A stretch of 11,764 nucleotides of DNA from Candidatus Limnocylindrales bacterium. Lineage in GTDB: Bacteria; Chloroflexota; Limnocylindria; Limnocylindrales; CSP1-4. The stretch is from contig JAUSJS010000095.1 in the NCBI GenBank assembly GCA_030647575.1, positions 1-11,764 on the forward strand. The letters run 5' to 3'. A program made the position numbers and the translations under genes. Positions within the stretch are counted from its first letter, which is position 1, and every line of letters starts with the position of its first letter. Below are positions 1 to 7,105 of this stretch, one piece after another. The notes beneath the pieces are model-generated. The model saw only the letters and a list, made by a program, of their open reading frames with translations. It was not told the origin of the DNA and did not search any database.

Positions 1-3
1 CTT

Positions 4-25
4 TGTCAATACTCCTCTGGAGTAT
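4..25 (-). promoter_or_regulatory. Palindromic operator next to a leftward -35 box
   Basis: Bases 9-25 form a perfect inverted repeat, ATACTCC-TCT-GGAGTAT (7-base arms, 3-base centre). It is AT-rich compared with its surroundings. On the minus strand it runs straight into TTGACA (plus positions 4-9), a perfect match to a sigma-70 -35 hexamer; the two share one base. The matching -10 box and the gene would lie left of the window. The placement fits a dimeric repressor or activator controlling a leftward gene. The regulator family cannot be told from the site alone. Confidence 0.5.
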
Positions 26-281
26 CTCATCGGCAAGCGACTGTCCGCGCTGGCGATCGATCGGGACTGCTCGGCATCAACGATCGCGCGCTCGGCCGCG
101 GACCAGCCGCTCGAGGTTGCTACGGGTTTTGTGTTGCTGGAACGCACCGGCCGCCCTTGCGGGCCGACAGAGATCGCCCTTTCTCAACGGTCGAACGTCA
201 CCACCCCTGATAGTCTGGGCCGACCAATTTCGGGCGAAGCCCATTTTGACGCCGCCCACAACGAGAGCGCTGGAGGAAGCG
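26..281. other. Upstream region of the LVIVD protein gene, no gene seen
   Basis: This stretch lies between the operator and the first gene. Two forward frames stay open through it, but this reflects the high GC content: the translations are rich in Arg, Ser and Pro, with no recognisable domain and no ribosome binding site. It presumably carries the promoter of the gene starting at 282, but I found no convincing -35/-10 pair. Confidence 0.5.
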
Positions 282-2150
282 ATGCGCAGAGGAGCGTTCA
301 TATCGAGGGTCGCAATCGCGGCCGCTGCGGTGCTGGTCGCCACAGGCGTGGCAGCGGCGGCACCCGTGAGACCGGACGGAGGCGTTTCCGTCTCCGAGGG
401 GGCCCGAGACGCCCAGCAGCACGGCGACACCGCGGGTCACCTGAACCCGGAAGGTACGAGCGAAAACGTCACGCTCGTCAGCAAGCTGAAGCTGAAGAAC
501 GCCGTGCCGGAGAAGATCGCCGACGTCGGCGTCTTCAACGGGTACGCCTACCTCGCGGCGTGGGGCGTCGTGACCTGCAAGTACAACGGCGTGCACGTGG
601 TCGACGTGCGTGACCCGGCGGCGCCCAAGGAGGTGGCGTTCATCGTCTCCAAGGAGGGGAGCTACCCGGGTGAGGGCGTGCAGGCGCTGCACATCGACAC
701 GCCCGCGTTCGAAGGCGACATCCTCGTCACCAACAACGAGAAGTGCAAGGAGCCGGCCGGCTTCGGCGGCATGAACATCTACGACATCACCAGGCCGACC
801 GCGCCGACGCCGCTCACCGAGGGCTTCGGCGACTCGACCGTCCCCGGCGCGGGCAAGAAGGCCGCCAACGAGATCCACAGCGTGTTCGCGTGGGACGCCG
901 GCGACAAGGCGTACGCCGTGATGGTGGACAACGAGGAAGCGGACGACGTCGACATCGTCGACATCACCGACCCGAAGAAGCCGGTGCTGATCGCCGAGTA
1001 CAACCTGGCGACAGAATTCCCGCAGATCCTGCAGGCAGCGCCGTCGAACCTCGTCGAGGTGTTCCTCCACGACATGGTCGTGAAGGAGATCGGCGGCAAG
1101 CAGGTGATGCTCCTGTCCTACTGGGACGCCGGCTACGTCGCGCTCGACGTCACGGATCCACTCGACCCGGAGTACATCGGCGACACGGACTTCACCGATC
1201 CCGATCCGGAGGCGGCCGAGAGCGGGTTCACCGTCCCGCCGGAAGGCAACGGTCACCAGTCGGAGGTGACGGGGGACAACGCCTACCTGATCGGCGCTGA
1301 CGAAGACTTCGGGCCGCTCGCTGTCATCGGTCTCAATGTCAACGATACAACGGAGATCACGTCCAGCCAGGGCAGCGGCACGCAGCTTTTGCTGGACGGC
1401 CAGGTCGTCCAGGGCAGCTCGGTCTTCGTCGGCCGCGCGTGCATCGGCGATCCGGCCGTGCCCGCCGGGAACCCCGCGACGACCGACATCGCGGTGGTCG
1501 AGCGCGGCGTCTGCACGTTCACCGAGAAGGTGGCCAACGTGATCGCCGCGGGCGGCTATGACGCGGTGCTGATCTTCAACCGAACCGGCACGGACGGCGG
1601 CTGCGACGGCTCGCTCGGCATGACCGTCGAGGGCGACATCCGGACCTTTGGCGTCGCGCCGCGGGGCCAGGGCTTCGCCATCTTCGACGTCGCGTACGAC
1701 AACGCGGCCTGTCTCGCCGGAACCGGCCCGTCGCGGCTCGATGTCCTGATCGGCACGGTCGGCGACACCCTGCGCTTCACAGGGAAGTTCGACGGGTGGG
1801 GCTACGTCCACCTTTTCGAGTACGAGAACAACAAGATGACCGAGCTCGACACCTACGCAATCCCGGAGGCGCACGATCAGGCCTTCGTCAGGGGCTTCGG
1901 CGACCTCTCGGTCCACGAGGTGGCGACGTCAGCCGTGCACAATGACCTCGCCTACCTGTCGTACTACTCGGGCGGCTTCCGCGTCCTGAAGATCGTCGCC
2001 AACAAGCTGGTCGAGGTCGGCCACTTCATCGACGACGGCGGCAACAACTTCTGGGGCGTGCAGGTGTTCCAGAGCGGCGGCCAGGAGTACGTCGCAGCGA
2101 GCGACCGCGACTTCGGCCTGTACATCTTCCGGTACACCGGAACGGACTGA
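282..2150 (+). CDS. Secreted LVIVD-repeat beta-propeller protein with inserted PA domain
   Basis: A 622-residue exported protein of unknown substrate. Residues 1-27 are a Sec signal peptide (MRRG start, a long Ala/Val core, an AAAA-P cleavage region). LVIVD-type repeats, in which a YAYLA-like strand is followed by HVVDVRDPAAPKEV-like motifs, lie near 79-120, 146-180, 210-245, 275-305, 555-580 and 590-620. Between the fourth and fifth repeats, residues about 365-500 match a protease-associated (PA) domain: IAVVERGVCTF at 403-413, AGGYDAVLIFN at 423-433, and Cys 387, 411, 441 and 477, which may form disulfides. PA domains usually act as lids or protein-interaction modules of secreted enzymes. 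No catalytic domain is visible, so a binding or scaffold role outside the cell is inferred. The frame is open upstream to base 3, but ATG 282 has GGAGG 5 bases before it and begins the signal peptide, so it is taken as the start. Confidence 0.9.
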   Translation: MRRGAFISRVAIAAAAVLVATGVAAAAPVRPDGGVSVSEGARDAQQHGDTAGHLNPEGTSENVTLVSKLKLKNAVPEKIADVGVFNGYAYLAAWGVVTCKYNGVHVVDVRDPAAPKEVAFIVSKEGSYPGEGVQALHIDTPAFEGDILVTNNEKCKEPAGFGGMNIYDITRPTAPTPLTEGFGDSTVPGAGKKAANEIHSVFAWDAGDKAYAVMVDNEEADDVDIVDITDPKKPVLIAEYNLATEFPQILQAAPSNLVEVFLHDMVVKEIGGKQVMLLSYWDAGYVALDVTDPLDPEYIGDTDFTDPDPEAAESGFTVPPEGNGHQSEVTGDNAYLIGADEDFGPLAVIGLNVNDTTEITSSQGSGTQLLLDGQVVQGSSVFVGRACIGDPAVPAGNPATTDIAVVERGVCTFTEKVANVIAAGGYDAVLIFNRTGTDGGCDGSLGMTVEGDIRTFGVAPRGQGFAIFDVAYDNAACLAGTGPSRLDVLIGTVGDTLRFTGKFDGWGYVHLFEYENNKMTELDTYAIPEAHDQAFVRGFGDLSVHEVATSAVHNDLAYLSYYSGGFRVLKIVANKLVEVGHFIDDGGNNFWGVQVFQSGGQEYVAASDRDFGLYIFRYTGTD

Positions 2151-2161
2151 CCGACTAGCGA

Positions 2162-2314
2162 TCAAGTTCGGGAAGGGGCCGGCCGAAGGGCCGGCCCCTT
2201 CTGCTGCACCCGTACCCCAGGTTCGTCCAACACGAACTCGGCGGGCCTCGGTATCGCAACCAACAGGTCATAGGTCGCCAGCGTCCGCAAGCGAAGCTCC
2301 GGTGCCTGTTTCAT
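2162..2314 (-). CDS. Possible 50-residue hypothetical protein
   Basis: A short leftward ORF whose ATG (complement of 2312-2314) is preceded by GAGGAGG at 5-base spacing, an excellent ribosome binding site. The product starts MKQAPELRLRTLATYDLLVA and matches nothing I know. Its last dozen codons run through the 12-bp hairpin at 2173-2200, giving a low-complexity tail (KGPALRPAPSRT). That argues either for a chance ORF or for a small gene whose 3' end was replaced. Third-position G/C is lower than in the neighbouring genes. The ribosome binding site is the only real support. Confidence 0.25.
   Translation of the reverse strand: MKQAPELRLRTLATYDLLVAIPRPAEFVLDEPGVRVQQKGPALRPAPSRT
2173..2200. terminator. 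Strong GC hairpin after the LVIVD gene
   Basis: A perfect 12-base-pair stem (AAGGGGCCGGCC pairing with GGCCGGCCCCTT, loop GAAG at 2185-2188) begins 22 bases after the TGA at 2148-2150. No T-run follows on the plus strand. Because the arms begin AAGG and end CCTT, the hairpin reads alike from both sides. It is very likely the transcript end of the preceding gene, in the T-poor form common in GC-rich bacteria. Confidence 0.75.
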
Positions 2315-2530
2315 GACGGCCTCCTCAAGCCTTGGAACCGCCATGAGTCGCATGCTGCCGTCGGTCTACGCCCTGACCGTTCGGGCGTCCACATGATCAC
2401 CCGCAGCGGCCTGTCGTCGCCGGTGGCGCACGGCGTGGCGCGCGCCGCGACGACGTGGGAACCTGGAGGCGCGATCAGGCGTCGACCGGGCAAGCAATCA
2501 ACCTGACCAACCTTTTCGTGGTGCCTGCCA
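2315..2530. other. Intergenic region before the lipoprotein gene
   Basis: With the hairpin and the doubtful ORF, this forms a 380-base gap between the two confident genes. Forward ORFs here are under 40 codons and lack ribosome binding sites. A leftward open frame over 2311-2613 overlaps the lipoprotein gene and its translation is arginine/proline-rich without domain character, so I treat it as a shadow. The lipoprotein promoter should lie here; none could be assigned. Confidence 0.5.
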
Positions 2531-3433
2531 ATGCCTTCCTTCGTTCGCCTCCTGGGTGTATCCGTCATCGCGCTCGTCGCGAGTGCCTGCGTCGGTCCCG
2601 GCGCCGGACCCACGTCAGGCCCGTCCGGATCGCCGATCGCGACCGGGATCGCCTACCCGGCCGGCGCGACCGATCTCGTCCTGCGCCTTCGTTACGTCGG
2701 CGGCTTCGCCCCTCCCGCCGCGCACATGCTCGACATCCCGGTGATCAGCGTGTACGGCGATGGGACCGTGATCGTGCCCGGCCCGCAGATCGAGCTCTAC
2801 CCGGGTCCCGCGCTCCCCAACCTCCAGCGGGCGACGATCACCCCGGCCGGCATACAGATCCTGCTCGAGGCCGTGCGTGACGCCGGACTGCTGGGACCCG
2901 ACGCCCACTACGACCTCGGTGGGATCATGGACGCCAGCTCGGCCGAGTTCACCGTCAACGCCGATGGCCGGATCCACACCGTGTCGGCGTACGCTCTGAT
3001 GGAAGGCGGCGACACGCCGCAGGGCACCGACCCGGCTGTCGCCGAGGCCCGAGCGAAGCTCGCCAACTTCCAGGCACAGCTCGGCAGTCTCGAGGCGTTG
3101 CTCGGATCGGAGCTCGGTTCGTGGAGCCCGTTCCAGGCGGACGCCGTCCAGCTCCTGGTCAGCTCGAGCGCCCCCGACGACGGGCAGGGCCTGTCCCAGC
3201 AGCCGGTCGCATGGCCGCTCACGACGCCGCTAGGCGGCTTCGGCACGTCGCTGCCGGCGCTGACGCAAGGCGAGCGCTGTGGTGTCGTCTCCGGCAGCGA
3301 CCTCGACCTGCTCAGGCCGCTGCTCGCGAAGACGAACACGCTGACGCCGTGGACCGATGACGGCGCATCGTTCGGCATCGCCGTCCGGCCACTGCTTCCC
3401 GCCGAGGCGGGCTGCTCGACCGCCGCCGAGTAG
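2531..3433 (+). CDS. Putative lipoprotein of unknown function
   Basis: A 300-residue predicted lipoprotein. The signal peptide MPSFVRLLGVSVIALVASAC ends in a lipobox (VASAC) with the lipidated cysteine at position 20. A Gly/Ser/Pro linker (21-45) typical of a tether follows. Residues 48-125 contain LVLRLRYVGGF, VISVYGDGTVI and GPQIELYPGPALPNL, a pattern I associate with uncharacterised lipoproteins of Actinomycetota and Chloroflexota; the rest is less distinctive. Cys 250 and Cys 295 could pair outside the membrane. No enzyme motif is visible. The ATG at 2531 is chosen because it gives a complete, correctly sized lipoprotein signal; there is no Shine-Dalgarno sequence before it. The gene converges on the cyclic-nucleotide-binding gene, and its location suggests surface binding or an envelope role, which is inference. 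Confidence 0.85.
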   Translation: MPSFVRLLGVSVIALVASACVGPGAGPTSGPSGSPIATGIAYPAGATDLVLRLRYVGGFAPPAAHMLDIPVISVYGDGTVIVPGPQIELYPGPALPNLQRATITPAGIQILLEAVRDAGLLGPDAHYDLGGIMDASSAEFTVNADGRIHTVSAYALMEGGDTPQGTDPAVAEARAKLANFQAQLGSLEALLGSELGSWSPFQADAVQLLVSSSAPDDGQGLSQQPVAWPLTTPLGGFGTSLPALTQGERCGVVSGSDLDLLRPLLAKTNTLTPWTDDGASFGIAVRPLLPAEAGCSTAAE

Positions 3434-3447
3434 GCGGCCGAGCCGCC
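3433..3447. terminator. Small hairpin between convergent genes
   Basis: GGCGGC (3433-3438) pairs with GCCGCC (3442-3447) across a 3-base loop in the 40-base gap between two convergent stop codons. It has no T-tract and only six pairs, and such sequences arise easily in this GC-rich DNA. It could serve as a weak two-way terminator. Confidence 0.3.
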
Positions 3448-3473
3448 AGGCTGCGCTTCCGGGTGACGCGGCG

Positions 3474-3884
3474 TCAGCGCGCGTGATGCTCCCGGCGGTG
3501 CAGCCTGGCGATGAGGGCATGAAGGAGCTCGAACGCCAGCTGCGGGTGCTCCTTCAGCAGCGCACGGAACTCCCAGGCGGGCACGAGCATGCAGGTGAGG
3601 TCGTCCTCCGCAACCACCGTGGCCGTACGGCCGTGCTCCTCGATCAGTGCCAGCTCTCCGAAGAAGTCGCCGGGCTCCAGGCGCCCGATCCAGCTCTGCC
3701 CCGCCTGCTCGACCCGCGCATGCCCGCCGGTCACGAAGTACAGGTGCATGCCCGGATCGCCCTCGCGGACGACGATCTCGCCAGCCTTGTAGGTCTGGTG
3801 CTTCGCATACGCCAGGACCTTCGCGCGAACCTTTGGACTGAGGACCGAGAGCAGCGGGATCGGGACCGGGCTGTGCGAATCCAT
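3474..3884 (-). CDS. Stand-alone cyclic-nucleotide-binding domain protein
   Basis: A 136-residue protein made almost only of a cNMP-binding (CAP effector) domain, residues about 10-125. The beta-roll signature GEIVVREGDPGMHLYFVTGG lies at 35-54. The phosphate-binding cassette FGELALIEEHGRTATV (75-90) has the conserved Glu 77, Arg 86 and Thr 87/Thr 89 that hold the cyclic phosphate and ribose in this family. The chain stops just after the C-helix (LLHALIARLHRREHHAR), so the helix-turn-helix of CRP/FNR regulators is absent. It should bind a cyclic nucleotide and act through a partner protein rather than bind DNA itself; this is inference. The ORF can be extended upstream by 33 codons, but ATG 3884 has GGAGG 5 bases away (ATGGAGGTCCCATG), which fixes the start. 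It is divergent from the MMPL exporter gene. Confidence 0.9.
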   Translation of the reverse strand: MDSHSPVPIPLLSVLSPKVRAKVLAYAKHQTYKAGEIVVREGDPGMHLYFVTGGHARVEQAGQSWIGRLEPGDFFGELALIEEHGRTATVVAEDDLTCMLVPAWEFRALLKEHPQLAFELLHALIARLHRREHHAR

Positions 3885-3924
3885 GGGACCTCCATCGCGG
3901 CGTTCTCGCCTACATCGTAGGGCC

Positions 3925-3941
3925 CGTGAACCCGCTTCACG
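3925..3941. promoter_or_regulatory. Palindrome in the divergent cNMP-binding/MMPL promoter region
   Basis: CGTGAA-CCCGC-TTCACG is a perfect inverted repeat with 6-base arms and a 5-base centre, in the 134-base gap between the divergent starts at 3884 and 4019. The GTGA/TCAC halves resemble CRP-type half-sites, but the spacing is 7 bases between GTGA and TCAC instead of the usual 6 or 8, so it is not a standard CRP or FNR site. It could be an operator shared by both genes. Confidence 0.35.
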
Positions 3942-4018
3942 CTCTCCCTGGGATGCTGGCGCAGTCCGCCGGATAGACTGCACCCGGCTATCTCCGTCAT
4001 CCAGGAGCCCGCCACGGT

Positions 4019-6379
4019 ATGTCTTCCGAGCAGCCCGTTCCCGTCGACTCGTCGAGTCGAGAACCTGCGACTGTCCGCGTCGCGATGTGGAGCGCCCGCC
4101 ACCGCTGGCCGGTGGTCGGCCTGTGGTTCGCCGCCACGATCGGACTCTTCGTCGCGAGCCTGGCGATGGGCGGCATCGACGCCGGCGACGCGAACGGCGA
4201 TCCGAACGACCGGCAACTCGAGGCGACCGAGGCGTACGACGTATTCAACGCCGGCGGCACGAACGATCCGTACGAGCAGCTTCTCGTGGTCATCGACGGC
4301 GGACCCGGCGCGACATCGGATCCGTCCTTCAAGGCGGCCGTAGGCGATCTCGTCAGGGACCTTCGCGACTCGCAGGTCGAGATCGAGGGGACCGCGACGC
4401 CGACGTTCGATGAGCTCCTCAACCCATTTGAGGTCCCGCCAGAAGCCGGCCTCATCTCCGCCGATGGGACCACCGTTCGGCTCGTCACCCGCATCCCGGG
4501 CGATGACGAGCGGGTCCAGGCCCTCCTCGAACCGGTCCTCCCGATCGTCGACGCCACGCGGGCGGCCCATCCCGAGCTGACCATCCACGTCGTCAGCAGC
4601 ACGTTCATCAACGACGATATCAACGAGCTGATCTCGACCGGCCTGGACGACTCGCTGAAGCTGACCCTGCCACTGACCTTCATCATCTTGCTCTTCGCGT
4701 TCGGGGCGATCGTCGCGTCGGTCGTGCCGCTGGTGCTCGCAGTTACCGCCCTCCTGGCGGCGTTCGGGATCCTCGGCATCTACAGCCAGACGGTCGGGCC
4801 GGTCAGCCCGAATGCAACCCAGCTCATCGTGTTGATCGGGCTGGCCGTCGCGGTCGACTACTCGCTGTTCATGATCACCCGCTTCCGGGTGGAACGGCGG
4901 AACGGCCGGGATCGAGGCAAGGCGATCGAGGTCTCGAGCAGCACGGCCGGACGGGCCGTCTTCTTCTCCGGGCTGGCGGTGATGATCTCGCTGGCCGGCC
5001 TGGTGACGCTCGGCGTCTCGCTCTTCACCTCGATGGCGATCGGGACGATCTCCGTGGTCCTCGTCTCGGTCATCGGCAGCCTGACCTTCCTGCCAGCCAC
5101 GCTCTCGATCCTGGGCGATCGGGTCAAGCTGGGCCGGCCGTCGACCTGGCTGCCGCGGTTGGTCTCGGCCTTGCCGCTCGGCCCGGTCAGCCGCTGGGGC
5201 CGCTGGGCCATGGCGTGGCTCGATCGGCGCTCGGATCGCCAGGAGGGCAGCGGGTTCTGGGGCGGACTGGTGACTGCGGTGATGGCCCGGCCGATCCCAT
5301 TGACAGTCCTGTCCGCGGCCGTCCTCCTCGCGCTCGCCTCGCCGGTGCTCCATCTGCGAACGGGGATCACCGACATCACCGCCTTTCCGGACTCGATCGA
5401 TGGCGTGGCCGGGGTCAAGCTGCTCGACGAGAAGTGGCCGGAGGGCAGCGAGCTGCAGCTGGCCGTCGTGGTGACCCGGGCCGACAAGCCCGAGACGCAG
5501 GCTGCGATCGAGCGTCTCAAGGTCGAAGGCCTGAAGATCGAGGGCCTGCACGAGCCGATCGAGGTAACCCCGTCACGCGACGGCCAGGCTGCGCTCATCT
5601 CGTTCACGATGGCCGGCGGGCAGAACGACGAGGCCAACCGGAATCTGGCCCGGCAGGTGCGCAGCGAACTGAACCCATCGGTCTTCGGCGGGCTCGCCGA
5701 CGTCCGGACCTATGTCACGGGCGGTGCCGCGTACTCGGTCGACGTGACCCAGGTCTACGCCGACGGGATCCCGACGATCTTCCTGTTCGTGCTCGGCCTG
5801 TCGTTCCTGCTGATGCTCGTGGCCTTCCACTCGATCGTCATTCCGATCAAGGCGATCCTGCTGAACCTGCTCTCGACGGGGGCGGCGTACGGGATCCTCG
5901 TCCTGGTCTTCCAGGACGGCTGGCTGGCCGAACCGCTCGGGATCACGCCGAGCGGCGTGATCGAAAGCTGGGTTCCGCTGTTCATCTTCACGATCCTGTT
6001 CGGGCTCTCGATGGACTACCACCTGTTCATCCTCACCCGGATCAAGGAAGCTCGCGACCGAGGGCTCGAATCGCGCGCCGCCGTCGCCAGGGGGATCTCC
6101 GTGACCTCGGGCACCATCACCAGCGCGGCTTCGATCATGGTCGTGGTCTTCGCCGTCTTCGTGACCCTGAAGTTCGTGTTCATCCAGCAGCTCGGCCTGG
6201 GGCTGGCGGTCGCCGTGTTCATCGATGCAACGGTGATCCGGAGCCTCCTGCTTCCGGCTTCGATGACCCTGCTCGGCGACTGGAACTGGTGGATGCCGCG
6301 GTTCCTCGACTGGCTCCCGCGAGTCACCATCGAGGGCGACCCGGACGAACCGGTGGAGGCGCCGAACCTGGCCTATTGA
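4019..6379 (+). CDS. MMPL-family (RND superfamily) transporter
   Basis: A 786-residue inner-membrane exporter with the two-fold MMPL layout: TM1 at about 31-50, an extracytoplasmic domain at 52-210, TM2-6 at about 215-365, a cytoplasmic loop at 366-415, TM7 at about 425-442, a second extracytoplasmic domain at 443-580, and TM8-12 at about 583-755. The paired family motifs are present: GLAVAVDYSLFMITRFR (274-290) and FGLSMDYHLFILTRIKEARD (661-680). Their Asp-Tyr pairs (280-281 and 666-667) are the proton-relay residues of mycobacterial MmpL proteins. The length suits the shorter MMPL members. Substrates of this group include lipids, siderophores and drugs; none can be assigned here. ATG 4019 has AGGAG 11 bases upstream, a long but usable spacing. 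No periplasmic adaptor or outer-membrane partner lies nearby, as expected for a one-component MMPL pump. It converges on the DinB gene. Confidence 0.95.
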   Translation: MSSEQPVPVDSSSREPATVRVAMWSARHRWPVVGLWFAATIGLFVASLAMGGIDAGDANGDPNDRQLEATEAYDVFNAGGTNDPYEQLLVVIDGGPGATSDPSFKAAVGDLVRDLRDSQVEIEGTATPTFDELLNPFEVPPEAGLISADGTTVRLVTRIPGDDERVQALLEPVLPIVDATRAAHPELTIHVVSSTFINDDINELISTGLDDSLKLTLPLTFIILLFAFGAIVASVVPLVLAVTALLAAFGILGIYSQTVGPVSPNATQLIVLIGLAVAVDYSLFMITRFRVERRNGRDRGKAIEVSSSTAGRAVFFSGLAVMISLAGLVTLGVSLFTSMAIGTISVVLVSVIGSLTFLPATLSILGDRVKLGRPSTWLPRLVSALPLGPVSRWGRWAMAWLDRRSDRQEGSGFWGGLVTAVMARPIPLTVLSAAVLLALASPVLHLRTGITDITAFPDSIDGVAGVKLLDEKWPEGSELQLAVVVTRADKPETQAAIERLKVEGLKIEGLHEPIEVTPSRDGQAALISFTMAGGQNDEANRNLARQVRSELNPSVFGGLADVRTYVTGGAAYSVDVTQVYADGIPTIFLFVLGLSFLLMLVAFHSIVIPIKAILLNLLSTGAAYGILVLVFQDGWLAEPLGITPSGVIESWVPLFIFTILFGLSMDYHLFILTRIKEARDRGLESRAAVARGISVTSGTITSAASIMVVVFAVFVTLKFVFIQQLGLGLAVAVFIDATVIRSLLLPASMTLLGDWNWWMPRFLDWLPRVTIEGDPDEPVEAPNLAY
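4044..4060. promoter_or_regulatory. Palindrome inside the start of the MMPL gene
   Basis: TCGACTCG-T-CGAGTCGA is a perfect 17-base inverted repeat 25 bases after the MMPL start codon, in codons for Val-Asp-Ser-Ser-Ser-Arg. It could be an operator overlapping the transcript start or an mRNA hairpin near the ribosome binding region. Serine-codon repetition (TCG TCG AGT) may explain it by chance. Confidence 0.2.
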
Positions 6380-6418
6380 CTCGCGCGCATGGGCGCTACC
6401 GCACGGCAAATCCCGGCC

Positions 6419-6955
6419 TCAGGAGTCGGGCCGCTGCGCCCCGATGTCGTGGTCGGCGAAGGAGAAGCGCCACGGGCCCGAGTTCGGGATGAACGGCTGC
6501 ATCACGGCGCGCTCGGCCTGGACGAGATGCATCATGTCGTGGGCTGCCCACTCGTTGAGCAATGCACGCAGGGTCACCGGACCAAGCTTCAGGTGACGGG
6601 AAGTGCGGTCCAGATCCTCGTCGGTGACCGTGGCCAGCAGGGCCAGGCTGTCGCGCCGTTGGGCGGCCAGGCGCTCGGCCAGGGCCACCGGATCGGTTTC
6701 GGGCGTGACCGGCGTGCCCTGGACGTCAGGGTCGTAGCTCGGCAGCTCCGGCCGACCGTCCTTGATGGCCCGGATCCGCGCGGCGAACACGACCGCCTCG
6801 GTGTCCGCGGCGTGGCCCAGGCACTCCAGGGCGGACCACTCGCCGGGGGCCGGGGCGCGGGCAAGCAGGTCGCGGTCGAGACCGCCGGCGAGCGCGCGCC
6901 AGCGGTCGCTGTCGATCCGCAGGATGTCAACCAGGTCGCCGATCAGGTCCGACAT
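6419..6955 (-). CDS. DinB superfamily protein (metal-binding four-helix bundle)
   Basis: A 178-residue protein with the DinB/DUF664 pattern. Residues 37-62 hold PGEWSALECLGHAADTE, with His 48 in helix 2. Residues 136-149 hold WAAHDMMHLVQAE, with His 139 and His 143. These three histidines are the usual divalent-metal ligands of the fold. The family includes thiol-dependent S-transferases (bacillithiol, mycothiol and related) and maleylpyruvate isomerase, so a thiol-transfer or detoxification role is possible but unproven. An upstream extension of 39 codons has no start signal; ATG 6955 opens the conserved region. No Shine-Dalgarno is seen, but a -10 box sits 6 bases before the ATG, suggesting a leaderless transcript. 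The KOW gene lies 150 bases upstream on the same strand. Confidence 0.9.
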   Translation of the reverse strand: MSDLIGDLVDILRIDSDRWRALAGGLDRDLLARAPAPGEWSALECLGHAADTEAVVFAARIRAIKDGRPELPSYDPDVQGTPVTPETDPVALAERLAAQRRDSLALLATVTDEDLDRTSRHLKLGPVTLRALLNEWAAHDMMHLVQAERAVMQPFIPNSGPWRFSFADHDIGAQRPDS

Positions 6956-6961
6956 GACCGG

Positions 6962-6991
6962 AGCGTACTGGATCGTCACGGCCAGATTCAA
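6962..6991 (-). promoter_or_regulatory. Predicted leaderless promoter of the DinB gene
   Basis: Read on the minus strand, TTGAAT (plus 6986-6991) and TACGCT (plus 6962-6967) are separated by 18 bases, matching four and three bases of the -35 and -10 consensus and including the TAnnnT core. The -10 ends 6 bases before the ATG at 6955, so transcription would start at or next to the start codon. This agrees with the missing ribosome binding site. Confidence 0.4.
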
Positions 6992-7105
6992 CCACGGGCC
7001 GTGGAGCGCGGCGAAGGCGTGCTCCTGGTGGCGCGGCACTGGTCGTTGCGCATGCAGTGGACCAGTTGTCACGTACCAACCCGCGCAGTGCGCGACGGGA
7101 GATGG

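Noticed and set aside
3..281. Upstream extension of the first gene by 93 codons
   Set aside because: The extension is Arg/Ser-rich with no domain, would bury the signal peptide, and ATG 282 has a well-placed GGAGG.
198..1916. Long leftward open frame opposite the LVIVD gene
   Set aside because: It is Arg/Asp/Val-rich low-complexity sequence produced by the codon bias of the real gene on the other strand, and no domain is recognisable.
3951..3992. TAGACT as a -10 box and GATAG/CTATC arms upstream of the MMPL gene
   Set aside because: There is no acceptable -35 at 16-18 bases, and the arms are only five bases; too weak to list.
3731..5551. 606-codon leftward open frame opposite the MMPL gene
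   Set aside because: The translation is a run of Asp/Arg/Gln/His typical of antisense GC-rich frames, and it overlaps two well-supported genes.
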